Source of the DNA: Ceratopteris richardii
Lineage: Eukaryota; Streptophyta; Polypodiopsida; Polypodiales; Pteridaceae
NCBI GenBank assembly: GCA_020310875.1
Contig: CM035423.1
Location: 141,783,723 to 141,847,722 of the forward strand
Direction: 5' to 3'
DNA length: 64,000 bases
The notes beneath the pieces are model-generated. The model did no database searches. It was not told where the DNA came from and saw only the letters and a program-made list of their open reading frames with translations. This document shows, piece after piece, positions 10,741 to 20,880 of the stretch. The translations under genes were made by a program, and so were the position numbers. Every line of letters begins with the position of its first letter. The first letter of the stretch is position 1.

Positions 10741-11253
10741 TTAGGCTGGAGGTATATTCAGAATATCAAAGAATTTTTTATCATGGTGATCAATTGAAAC
10801 AAGTCCTTTGTCAAATTTATATCTTATTCTTGATACAATAACATAATCCTTCGCCATCAGTGTTACCCTATGAGAATGAGCAACACATAAATAGGCATCA
10901 TTCATAAAGTCAATAGCAAAGTCCTCTGCAGCTTCTTGCAGGCATAGCAGTGCTTGAGTTTGCCACTTCACATTAATAAAGGATGTGGTCTTCATCAAAG
11001 AATAGAGATTGGTTGTGATCTGCTTGCAAACTCTCATAAATGGAAGTCTAGGGATCAGCAATCCCACAGACTTTTGAGCTCTTCTAATTTCCCTCAAGCA
11101 CTTTACATGGTAGTTGACCCTCTTCTTTGAAGACTTCTCTGATGCATTGCCTTGACTCTTCTGGGGAGCCGGTCCTTTGTCATTTTGCTCCTTGGCATTT
11201 TGTTCCTGACCCCCAGGGTACAACTTCCTTGCTGTCCTTTTTGTCCTAGCCAT
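10741..11253 (-). CDS. CENH3-like histone H3-related protein
   Basis: A 170-codon frame from ATG at 11,253. The tail starts M-A-R-T-K-R-T-A-R-K with G-G at residues 14-15, matching histone H3 including Lys4 and Lys9. The histone fold runs from about residue 53: L-R-E-I-R-R-A-Q-K-S, L-L-I-P-R-L-P-F, then L-Q-E-A-A-E-D-F (105-112), L-C-V-A-H (122-126) and R-V-T-L-M-A-K-D (129-136). Loop 1 is about eight residues longer than in canonical H3 and contains a Trp before the A-L-x-x-L-Q-E-A-A helix. L-L-I-P and V-K-W resemble centromeric H3 (CENH3). A 20-residue extension follows the fold. The ORF is intact, unlike its surroundings. A possible small leader intron (GTAAGT at 11,310, TGCAG ending 11,257) lies just upstream. 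A ULP1-like region follows in the same frame after a TAA: either a broken fusion or a neighbouring gene. Confidence 0.85.
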   Translation of the reverse strand: MARTKRTARKLYPGGQEQNAKEQNDKGPAPQKSQGNASEKSSKKRVNYHVKCLREIRRAQKSVGLLIPRLPFMRVCKQITTNLYSLMKTTSFINVKWQTQALLCLQEAAEDFAIDFMNDAYLCVAHSHRVTLMAKDYVIVSRIRYKFDKGLVSIDHHDKKFFDILNIPPA

Positions 11254-11289
11254 AACCTGCACAAAGAGAGAGTCTTAAGGCATGGAAGC

Positions 11290-11930
11290 TTGAAAGGCAA
11301 GGCAACTTACTCTCAAAAACTTTGATCAAGGACTCTATCCAATGTCAGAGACACGACTGATCCATGCGATAAGAGTCATACGAAAATGCCCGGATGTCCC
11401 AAATCGCTTGCATCGGTTGTGCTTCTATCGATGAAACCCATTTCCATTGGAATGCATTACAACATTAAAGGTTACTTCAAAGCTATGATCAAGGATGCCA
11501 TTTAAGAAGCACGACCGATCCAAGCGATTAGGGTCATCCAGACTTCCTCGGATGTCCCTAATCGCTTGCATCGGTTGTCTTTCTAGTCATCATGAAATAT
11601 CAATCAATACCATGAATATAGTTTATAATGCATAACAGCTCATGTTTCACTTAGAAAAATATCATTTGCAAGCTATGATCAAGGACTCGATGCCATTGAA
11701 GAAACACGACCGATCCAAGCGATTAGGCTTATCCACAAATCCCGGATGTACCCTATCGCTTGGATCGGTCGTCCTTTAAATCATCATGAAATATCAATCA
11801 ATTCTATTGTCACTATAGCTAACAATCAAAGGAAACATCATTTTAAAGCTATTCAAATCACGATCCATCCAAGCGATAAGGGTCATCAAAAAACAGCCGG
11901 CTGTCCCTAATCGCTTGGATTGGTCGTGTC
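11290..11930. repeat. hairpin repeats H4-H7 in a tandem array
   Basis: Four palindromes of the same family lie at 11,352-11,421, 11,511-11,579, 11,706-11,772 and 11,860-11,928. They recur every 150-195 bases in a direct repeat that also shares the phrase GCTATGATCAAGGA upstream of most of them. Several loops contain CCCGGATGT or TCGGATGT. The array fills the space between the H3-like gene (leftward) and the TATA box of gene Z (rightward), so it could be a shared control region. The interval 11,930-12,277 shows only GC-poor promoter-like sequence with repeats of CACATGGCA. Confidence 0.85.
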
Positions 11931-12276
11931 CATATTACCTCACACAGAGAGCGTTCTCTATAGATATTCTTTAGAAGCAGCTTAAAAAAAGCTTGGAGGC
12001 GATGGCAACTTGACGCTTCGAAAGTGTTGAGAAAAAAAAAGAGAGAATTGAATACGGAAGCTTAAATAGGTCTCAAAATTGAGCTGACCATTGGTGCCAT
12101 GTGTCACGCGGTCATTGGTCTATGTCATCTAGTGATTGCAAATTCCAACGTTCTTTGACACATGGCATGATTTGAGTGGGCCACATCATCTATCTATTGC
12201 GATTCCCAACGTACTTTTGCCACATGGCAGTGAGTGATTGGTCCACATCATTGATCGTTACTCCCTCCGCCCTCGC

Positions 12277-12286
12277 CTATAAATAG
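12277..12286 (+). promoter_or_regulatory. TATA box of gene Z
   Basis: CTATAAATAG lies about 190 bases before the ATG at 12,474 and is followed by a C/T-rich leader. The identical box precedes the homologous Z' gene at 34,086, which supports it as a real promoter element. Confidence 0.6.
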
Positions 12287-12365
12287 CAACTCCCTTCACC
12301 ATTTCACATTTTCAACCTTCATAGAATTTGTCTCTCCATTGTCTTGAATTTGTCTTTCATCCCCG

Positions 12366-12436
12366 ATACGATCGATACAAGCGATTACACCCGTTTGACC
12401 CACGTTGACTAGCTTGAGTCGCTTGCATTGGTCGTG
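12366..12436. repeat. hairpin repeat H8 in the Z leader
   Basis: A diverged member of the hairpin family: CGATCGATACAAGCGAT pairs imperfectly with the region around TCGCTTGCATTGGTCG. It would lie in the transcribed 5' leader of Z, between the TATA box and the first ATG. Confidence 0.7.
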
Positions 12437-12473
12437 TTGTTCACTAGGACATAGTAGAGAAGCTGCAGCTTTG

Positions 12474-13488
12474 ATGGAGGGAATGAATGAGATCCTTAGT
12501 GTCTTTGCATCAGAGAAACTACTTGATTTCATGGTTCAAGAGGATTTAATGAAAAACTCCTAGAGAAATCAAAAAGTTTTCTTAGGGATGAGTGGGAGAA
12601 TTTCCTGGGGTTGATCAATGGAAAGGAGCTTTCTTTGTCTGAGAAAACCTATGTCCATCCTCACATCTTTGGGAAGGATCCAATATAAAGGGCAAAAATC
12701 ACAAGAAAATGCAAAAGGATATCCCCTTTGTCAGGGAAGCTAGATTGATGCCCAGAGCATGAAAAGGACTGTTGCTTGCTCCCCTTAAACATTGCTTTCT
12801 TGATATGGCTTGATCACATCTCAATTGAAAAGGAGGAAAATGTTCATGTTGTAGAGGAGCCTTTCTGTGAGCTGACTCTTGAGGGAAGCTCAAAAAGTAT
12901 GAAAGGTGTCATGGATATTGTTGAGGAGATCAATCTCCAAGCAGAAGAAGAGCAGGTCAAAGATTTTGATGTGGCTACTTTTAAAGCAGAGACTACAATA
13001 AGGGAGCCAACTCAAGAAGTTCAAGTGTCTGAGAAGTCCCTACTTCTCCCAAATCTACCATTTTACTTTATCTCTGGGAAGGAGTTTATTCCTCTATTTT
13101 ACATTCAGGAACTTTTCAACCTTAGGGAGGACTACTGCCTTGCAGCTATAGCTGAGTCAGAAGAAGTTGCAAGGAGATTCATCAATGAGAATGAGAAAGA
13201 AAAGAAGAATTTTTACGACTTGATTTGGATTTGTCAAATGAAGAATTCAAAGATTCATCACAAGCTCTTTCAAGTTGCTTTGAAAAAGCAATCTCAGAGA
13301 AGCCAACACTTGCTGATGAAGAGTTTGAAGAGCATCAGAAGAAACTTGGAATATACTCGTTTGGGCACGACGTGCAAGCGATAAGGACCGTTCGGATTTC
13401 TCTGAAGACCCTAATTGCTTGCATCGGTTGGGTCTCTTGCGTTTTTCCTGTTTTGTTTCAATTAATTTTCACGACTCTTAACATCTGA
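12474..13488 (+). pseudogene. unknown gene Z (copy 1)
   Basis: Not a family I recognise. The first frame begins M-E-G-M-N-E-I-L-S-V-F and meets a stop after about 30 codons. The next frame continues D-E-W-E-N-F-L-G-L-I-N-G-K-E-L. A 202-codon open frame (12,776-13,384) is rich in Glu and contains F-Y-F-I-S-G-K-E-F-I-P-L-F and a coiled-coil-like E-N-E-K-E-K-K-N stretch. Frame changes and stops suggest decay or unrecognised introns. Blocks G-K-E-x-x-x-L-F and E-E-F-x-x-x-Q are shared with Z' at 34.2-35.2 kb. Hairpin H9 overlaps its 3' part. Confidence 0.5.
13366..13431. repeat. hairpin repeat H9 in the Z coding end
   Basis: Last member of the hairpin family: CGACGTGCAAGCGATAAGG pairs imperfectly with CCCTAATTGCTTGCATCGG. 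It overlaps the 3' end of the open frame of Z, which is unusual for a purely intergenic repeat. Confidence 0.75.
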
Positions 13489-13489
13489 A

Positions 13490-14235
13490 TGTAATAAAAC
13501 CTCAACATCATAGAAAATGTAGTAGGAGTACCTTTGATTATTGACTTATAAAATTGGATCATTGCTTGTTGAAGCTTCTAGAGGTCCACAAATATATTGT
13601 TGAATTTAGTGTAAGTAAAGCCTTGTGTAGATAATATTTTTGATTGCTTCTTGGGAATACTTAGATGATAAACAGAGCTAAGCCTAGTGTCTTTTAAGAA
13701 TAAATATTGTCCAAAAATATGAGCCAGAACCTCATTAGAATTTTTTTATTGATAGACACTTTGTATGGGCATGGAAAAATACTTTGAAAAATACCTTGTT
13801 TTTGTAAGGATTTCTTTAGAAGGTCGTACATTGCAGTATATACATTTCTAAAGCTTCATCATATACTACATCCGCGTCTTGCACTTTCATAATATCATTT
13901 AACTTCTCTAAGAAATCAACTTGAACAATAGCTCTAATGCACTTTTCTATGAGTGTGTCTATATCATAAGTGATTTATTTACTGCTTATAAACTATTCAT
14001 CAAATTGAATCATACATCTGTTGTTGATGAAGCACTTATGCCTTGAAAAAATGACCTACACAATGAAATATTTGACTTCAAACCTTCATATAAAGAAATA
14101 AAAGAAAAACAAATACTCAGCTTGTTGCAAAAATATTCAATTTTCTTGCTTTGCCACCAATTAAAAGAGCTTCAAAGGATGATAATGCTCTTTTCCTATA
14201 TCTCATACCAAGTGGAGCCTTGTAGAGGAGGTACT
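13490..14235 (-). pseudogene. X-family fragment X5 (5' exons)
   Basis: On the minus strand, blocks L-G-M-R-Y-R-K-R-A-L-S-S-F, G-Q-Y-L-F-L-K-D and F-N-N-I-F-V-D-L lead to Q-A-M-I-Q-F-Y-K-S. They match the same blocks in X4 (L-G-M-R-Y-R-R-Q-S-L-A-S-F; G-H-Y-L-Y-I-E-D; Y-N-N-I-F-N-D-L; Q-F-Y-K-S). A donor-like GTACTCC follows the last block at about 13,531. Stops occur. Only the N-terminal third of X is present, ending close to Z on the opposite strand. Confidence 0.6.
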
Positions 14236-15100
14236 AGGGTATCAAACTTTGGAAGAATCCTGTCGGGTGTCAAACTATAGAAGATATCATCAAGACCATA
14301 GTTCAAGTACTTCTTCTACTCAAGGGGACTTCTTCCTTAGGGAAGTGTAGCCTATGACATGTTTTTGTGCAGGTACACTACTTGACAATAAAGACATATA
14401 GATGAAAAGTTGCAAGTACAGAGATAAGAAGAAATCCCAATTTCTTAAGACTCCAAATGAATATAGTAAGTCCAAAATAATTGGAATGAGCAATACAATG
14501 GGATGGTAGCCACTCTATGGACTAGAACTTGACTACACAAACTCAACACCAAGAAGGACTGAAACAAGAAGTAATATCTGCAAGAGAAATGCAACAAACT
14601 CAAACTAAGGTATACTAGCCTCAATCACTCTATAATGCTAATTGCCACTTAACTGAGAACCAACACTCTATATAGACAACACATAATGGTCTTGACACGG
14701 AGTGGGAAAGTTGCAATAGAATGCAGAGAGCATCCAAGAGATAGCTAAATAGAGAGTGTACTTAGAACACCAACAGCAATATGAGATGAACAGAATGATG
14801 ATGATAATGAAGATAAAAAATATGATAGACAAATTGAATGCCAAGCCTTTGTTCATTAGGGCAAAAAACAACCCAAAAAGGGCCGTGTAAGGATTTCAAT
14901 TAGTTGTGCTTAATTTGGATTAAAGTTGTCAAATCTTTTAAAAAATTCTGTGTAAGTTCATTTAAAACGTATCTTATGCAAATTTTGAAGAGAGAGAAAC
15001 TCGTGTGATAATCATGAAAAGTTTGTGTGATATCTTACGCCTCGAAGTTTGTGCTCATCGAGTGTTGATCGAAATTCGAATTTTCCTCTTGTTCACGGAC
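14236..15100. other. AT-rich spacer
   Basis: No domain or splice structure recognised. The last 200 bases lead to the X1 TATA box and contain short A/T runs only. Confidence 0.4.
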
Positions 15101-15110
15101 CTATATAATG
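15101..15110 (+). promoter_or_regulatory. possible TATA box of X1
   Basis: CTATATAATG about 105 bases upstream of the ATG at 15,216, matching the TATA arrangement seen at Y, Z and Z'. Confidence 0.45.
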
Positions 15111-15215
15111 TGTGCTGATGATGTTTTGTGCTTTTTTACTCTACTTTTCATAGCAGGCCTGTTTCTCTCTTTCACGTCATTTTAGACACTTGCCGATCAC
15201 TTTTCATAGCAGACC

Positions 15216-17130
15216 ATGGAGAACCTTAACCCAAATACTCTTGCTGAGCTTTCAAACAACCGAAATCATTGTGACAAGTTCCATATCAACATTGCAGTTC
15301 GTCATGAGTATGCAACGACAAGAAAAGTATTCCAAAGGGCTCTTCATCCTCCTGAAGTGGATGGATTGCGAAAGGAAGGCAAGAAACATATCGACATATG
15401 GACAGATGGATCTGTATATCCAATTGATCCACAAACTAGAAGGTATCTCCCTTTTCATAATCTTCATGATCTCATTAGATTTGTAGGAACAAAGTTTTGG
15501 ATTGCCTAGACCCCATCATGTAGGAAAGTTTCGGCTCTGCTTGAATAAAAAGATCACATCAATCTTTGGTGAATATAAACATATTCATGGTAACATGCCT
15601 TACTAAGTAGGAAAACAAAAGTTACATTTCACTTACAATGCATTTAACAACATATGGATAGATATAATAAAACTTCAAACATACATGGTTCAGTTCTATA
15701 ATATAAAAGAACATGAATGTTCTGTTCTGTTGAAATTTGTAATCAAACTTGATGAAGCTGAGCTAAAAAAACATCAAAAGATGGAGAGAATAAGTATTGC
15801 ACTGATGAACAAAGCTTTGGACTATGGCCTTGGGAAATTGGATACTCCATCTCTCAAAGTACATTAAAAAATGGAGTTATGGTGGGTTGGTTGTGCTCAA
15901 GTTCCATCTGAGAGCCATAAGACACTTAAATGGTTATTCTCACAGACAAACATTCCAAAGGTTATCCAAAGGCATCATGCAGGAGAATTGTTGAATGTCA
16001 AAGACTACGGGAACTTTAAAGTTGAGTGGCATTTGAGTGGAGACCTAAAGATGCTCAAATGCATGTTTGCTATAAGTGGAGGGGAAAATTCTAAGTACCC
16101 TTGCTTGTACTGCATGCAAAGTCCAAGTACAAGAGCATGGATTGCTAGAGCTGAAGAAGAGTGCTCCTTCCAGACAAAATGTTATTCTTCATAACTACTC
16201 ATCCTCTGCCATGCCATTCTTCCAATAGCATTGACAAATGTACACATATGTACCCTACATGCAGAGTTAAGGATCATTGACAAGTTGGTCTGTCTTCACT
16301 TGGATTATGCATATTCTATCAAGCCTACAACTCTTGCAGATGAGTGCATAAAAAAATGTGAATGTCTACTTTCAGAAATGGGATTTCATGGTGGTGATGT
16401 TCATCTAAGAAGAGATCCAAAGCTTTCACAAAATACAGGTGATGTACTACATGATGTTTCAATGGGAGGTGCAAAAGCAAGGAGATTCTTGAGCAACCAT
16501 GATGACAAGCAACTAAATGCCATGTGGAATTGTTGGAAAAAATGTTGTGAGATCACGACTAATGTAAAAAGAAAACCAGAAATAGCAAAAAAGAGAATGG
16601 AGGTGTGGGTCAAACTAGATAATTTTTTTAAGATCATGAGGCAACAAGTAACATCAAATAGTTATGTGAGAGATTTTAGAAAGGCGATCATAGAGCTTAT
16701 AGAAACCATCATAGAGGCATGGAGTGCCAAAGACATAACATACTACTTGATGAGTTCCAAAGATAATTTATTCAATTTATTTTTTTTAATTGAAATAAAT
16801 ATCTGATGAAACTCTTCTGTTCTTCTAGCATATTCTTCTTGTGCATGGTGCATTCTTTGCAAAAAAAGAAAGACTTGCCATATGGAACACCCAAGGCATG
16901 GAAAAATCTCATTATCAAGCAAGTACAAGCTTCTTTAGGTGCACAAGGAAAGGAGGGAGGAGTAACAAAGAGCAATGCCTTCAGAGAGCTTTTTGATTGG
17001 TTCTTTAGAAGCCAGTTACAAAGGCCCTCATGCCAAATATTATCAAAAGTATATGACCATCACCAGAGAACATCATCATGTATCAATATCACAAAATGAA
17101 AAAGACTACATTTCAAACAGAGCTTTAATA
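15216..17130 (+). pseudogene. X1, uncharacterised DDE-transposase-like gene
   Basis: Most complete X copy. A first open block (15,216-15,509) starts M-E-N-L-N-P-N-T-L. The conserved part begins near 15,685 with Q-F-Y, F-V-I-K-L-D-E, M-E-R-I-S and E-L-W-W-V-G. W-H-L-S-G-D-L-K-M-L-K-C-M follows, then K-Y-P-C-L-Y-C, then I-C-T-L-H-A-E-L-R-I-I-D-K-L, and finally (16,880-16,960) I-W-N-T-Q-G-M-E-K-S-H-Y. The spacing L-D-E ... S-G-D ... CxxC ... L-H-A ... E-K-S-H is reminiscent of DDE enzymes with a zinc-binding insert (as in Transib/RAG1). This is an inference from pattern only, and I cannot name the family. A few stops (for example at 15,865 and 16,192) and frame changes make this copy inactive. 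Confidence 0.6.
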
Positions 17131-17339
17131 TTTGCAATGTCTTTTTTTTCTTTGAGAAATAAAGATGTCATGTATGTACATTTCATGATGTATTAAGCAT
17201 TGAAAAGAAACATGGATCAATAACAATTAATATTAGGACATGGATCAATTACACCAAAAAAATTTGCAATGTCTTATATCCCATTGGGCAATCTGTGTAT
17301 ATGTACATTTCATGAGTAATAGAGTTTGAAAAAATGAAG

Positions 17340-17794
17340 TCATCCCTTGAGTCTCTTTAATGAGCTTGGCTCTGGCAAATCACCTCTGTATCTGAGGAAC
17401 TCTTTTCTCCTGTATCCAACAATGCTTCTTACATCTGACACCCCTGCAACCATTGCATAGCTTGAATAACAAAGAAAGTACCCTGCCCTTGAAGTATTGA
17501 GTCTTGTGGCATATCCAAAAATTCTGAATGCAGCTACTCTTTCAAGCAGCAAAACTTTGAGAGCATTAAAGGGTATTGGAGTAAAACCTATGTATTTTGA
17601 TAGAGTCTTCAAGGAGAACAATGCAAAGTCTGGCTCCTCACTATAATGCTTGTGAATAACACAAAAAGAGTCTAGGTTCAATTTTGGAAGATAGTGGATA
17701 ATTGAATGAATATCCACCTTTGATTTTCCTTTCTCTTCTATGGTTTTTCTTGTTCCCTTTCCCCTGCCAAGGTAGTTTTCTTCATCCAATATAG
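17340..17794 (-). CDS. unknown ORF W (exon), about 149 codons
   Basis: A minus-strand open frame preceded by a good acceptor (TTTTTTCCACAG at about 17,795-17,806), so it looks like an internal or last exon. It contains a basic start (G-R-G-K-G-T-R-K), then L-K-T-L-S-K-Y-I-G-F, L-L-L-E-R-V-A-A-F, and ends S-L-K-R-L-K-G. It converges with X1 and starts where X2 begins, so its upstream exons have probably been lost. No family recognised. A weak helix pattern recalls a histone fold but is not convincing. Confidence 0.4.
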
Positions 17795-17867
17795 TTAACT
17801 GTGGAAAAAATAGAAAAACAAGGTCAGATGAAGTGCAAGCGCGTCAAATATAGTGAATATTTCCTCT

Positions 17868-19300
17868 TTTGTGTAGACTATAATGTTAAGTTAAACTCTA
17901 TACTAAAGCTTGATGAGTGTCAAATTATAAAGGGTTCATGATTGGAAAGGTTGAGTGTGGCATTAATGAATGAATTTATGGACCATGCAATGGGTGATAA
18001 AATTTTAGAATCCACTTCCCATTTGACTTAGAATCTCCAACGAGAGAGACATATTTGGTGGTTAGGTGCTATATAAGCTCCCAAAGAAACAAACAATATT
18101 ATTTCATGGATTTTTAGTAGGACTCCATGGATTACAGAAGTAATTTCTTCTCAAATACATAGGCAAAAGATTTTTTTAAATGCTATAGGTAATTTTGATA
18201 TACAATGCCATTTGGGTGGAGAACGTAAGAGTATAAAATGCATGCTAGGTTGTAAACAAGGTGCATATGCTCTATATCCTTGCCCATATTATACATGAGG
18301 TTACAGATGATCTAAAGGGCAATATAAACCTGCAAGGGCATTGATCAAAGTTGACCGCCTTGAAGAGATTGATGACATAGACTCATGCAATAGTAGGGAA
18401 TGGGAGATGTCTCTTTTGAGGTCTTCAATGTTAGAAGAACTAAATCATGAGAAAACCACCAACTATTGGAACCCCATTATTCCATTTCCATTGTTCAATG
18501 GTCACTTTTGTACTTTTCGTGCCTTCATGAGGATCTTTGATAGGCTTTTGAAGCTCCACATTGAATATGCATTTGAAATGAAACCATTAGAGAGTTCTAC
18601 AAAAGCAATTTAAAAAATAGAAGACCTTCTTAATTCTATTGGCTATCATGGTGGTCATGTATGTTTAGTTGTTCAAAATTATGGTGAGTCTCAAGAGATT
18701 TTAGAACAAGTTTCAATGACTGGGAAGAAGGCAAGACATTTATTTAAAAGAGATGTGAATAGTCAAGATGATGGAAAATGGGAGCTTTGGAAAGATCTAT
18801 GTTCAATTACAACATGCAATGATAGTCAGATTCATCTTGTTAACAAGAAAAAGAGGGCTTGGTCATCCTTAGATCAATTGTTACATTTGATGGTCTCATT
18901 TGCACTAACACTTTGCAAGGAGAGTTATTCCAAGTGAATTTGAAGGGGTTTTCACAATCATTCATCCTATCATGGAGAGAGAGAGAGAGAAAGCAAGATG
19001 ACACATTACATAGTAATTTTTGCTTACATTTTTTAATATAGTTTTTAATATTATGTGCACATCTTGTTGACCCAACCATAGCATATTCTTTTTGTACATG
19101 GATCATTTTTAATGAACTGATATGGATCGCTAGAGATTTTTAGCACACAAGGAATGGAGCAATCACATTACAAGGCTAGAGGTGTTTACTTTAAAAACAC
19201 CCATCATGGGGGTTATCTACTGCAATCGAACTATTTAGAGGAAATGTTCAACTCATTTTTTTGGTATGGCATTCTGTAGATCAATGGAAAGAGCCCATGA
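17868..19300 (+). pseudogene. X2, X-family copy
   Basis: Decayed homologue of X1. In order: L-K-L-D-E-C-Q-I-I-K-G, H-I-W-W-L-G-A, W-I-F-S-R-T-P-W-I-T, C-H-L-G-G-E (the G-D site reads G-E), then P-C-P-Y-Y where X1 has CxxC. Next come W-N-P-I-I-P-F-P-L, D-R-L-L-K-L-H-I-E-Y-A-F, G-K-K-A-R-H-L-F and E-L-W-K-D-L-C-S-I-T-T. A C-terminal T-Q-G-M-E-Q-S-H-Y block lies near 19,145. At least four stops and several frameshifts. Its 3' end is followed by an ORF with an H3-tail-like start. Confidence 0.6.
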
Positions 19301-19679
19301 ATCATAAATAGAAAAAGCTACAAGAAAGATACAACATGATATGGGAAGAGAGAAGTGGATGTCCTATGTCATGCCCAATGGCATCCAAAAAGAGTATGTG
19401 GGGGTTCTGTTTGAAAAGATTTTACTAACCCCACCATACATTATTGCATATCAAAACTTGATTGTTAAGGCTTTTATATTTCCATTCTCATCAAATAAAT
19501 TTTCAATTCTTTCCATTATATCATGCTTAATTTTTCTTATTGTTATTGTTACTTTTTTCAATGTTTTTCTCAATGATTTCTTAGTGTTTCTAAACTAATT
19601 TCCACCCATTTAAATCTGAATAGGAACAAACTCAAATAGAGAAAGATTCATTCATTTCGCAGCTTAGATCCTAAACAGA

Positions 19680-19883
19680 ATGGAATGCACAAAGCATACT
19701 GCTAGGAAAGATCTCCTCATCCATCTTAGCCATGTGCAAGGTACTCAATGCCCACCATGGATGACACCCCACAAGAAGCATCAAACTAAAGCCCACTCTT
19801 TTGGACACCACTTGAGTGAGGGCAAACATTTTGGGAGCATTCCATCATCGAGAAATGAAGTTTCACAACATCAAGAGATGTAA
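19680..19883 (+). pseudogene. ORF with histone-H3-tail-like N-terminus (copy 1)
   Basis: A 67-codon frame starting M-E-C-T-K-H-T-A-R-K-D, six of nine residues identical to the H3 tail A-R-T-K-Q-T-A-R-K. It continues V-Q-G-T-Q-C-P-P-W-M-T-P-H-K-K. The second half is clearly homologous to the minus-strand ORF at 45,741-45,941 (V-Q-G-A-Q ... P-P-W-M-N-P-H-K). No histone fold is convincingly seen downstream. Same strand as X2, 0.4 kb beyond it. Confidence 0.5.
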
Positions 19884-20880
19884 CACAAGAAATGCAATGT
19901 TTTCGTTTTACATATGATGAAGAGCTCAATATTCAAGTCAAGGCTGAGACAAATCATACATGAGTTAGAGTCAACTTTTGAGGAGCCCTCAAATAAAGAA
20001 AGTATTGATGAACTACCATGGAAACAACACTCATATTCTAGTGAACCCTCGAGTAACACAAGGAGACAATGTTGAGATATCAAGCTCAACATGTGATGAT
20101 CCAGGATGACACATATCAGTTTTTCGTTTCTCTGACATGTATAGTGGTCATGCTGGTATATGTCAGGGATACTTCATTGAGCTTTATTAGATTTATCTAC
20201 CGAGAGTGATGGCACATTTGTTCCTTACCAGCTCACTCATTCGCGAAAATTAGGTTTTTCCTTTTGTACTGATCTTTATATACTGCACTTGCTGTATTTT
20301 TGTTTTTAGGTCATTCTTGTACATTCCTTTTTTATGTAATAGAAGAAGAAGAAGAAGAAGATCATTCTTCCTTGCCTCAATCTGAGTGTGTGCTTCTCTT
20401 TGATTGTGAGAGTGTGTGTGTGAGATCTCTTCCTTATCTCTTTCCTCGTGATAGGCAAGACACTACCTATAGGACAAGGACAAAGAATAAAAGATGAAGA
20501 AAGAGAGCAGATTCAACATGCAAACAGGTCAGGCCATATAAATGAAGAGGTAGGGATATCTAGGCATGCTCCAAAAAAGAAGAAAGAACTATCAATCATG
20601 TCATGGAGAGATAAGGCATTATCATAAGTATATGGAGCTTCTAATTCCATGAAGGCCATTTGCAAAAGTTGTGAAGAAAGAGCTACAAGCTATTGTGTCA
20701 AACTTTGCATTCAAGGGATAACAATTGAGGCTATAGAGGCTTAACTAATATCAATTTGGGAAGACTCTAATATGTGTGCTATCCATGCAAAGTGAGTGAC
20801 AATACAAACTAAGGATATGTAGCTATCTAGAAGAATTAGAGGAAATAACCCTTAACACTTGTAAAATCTTTTTTTTTTAG
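19884..20880. other. spacer with short (GAA)n tract
   Basis: No gene recognised. A short (GAA) tract lies at about 20,340-20,362. Open frames here lack any domain. Confidence 0.4.

Noticed and set aside
8681..11930. Hairpins as a CRISPR array
   Set aside because: Irregular spacing, palindromic units and a clearly eukaryotic context.
17340..17794. W as an H2B- or H4-like histone
   Set aside because: E-R-V-A-A and a final helix pattern resemble H2B, and an alternative alignment fits H4 equally badly. The loop is 12-14 residues too long, and no tail or conserved surface residues match. Left as unknown.
18959..18990. (GA)n run in X2 as a regulatory site
   Set aside because: A short simple repeat within a decayed gene; no positional support.
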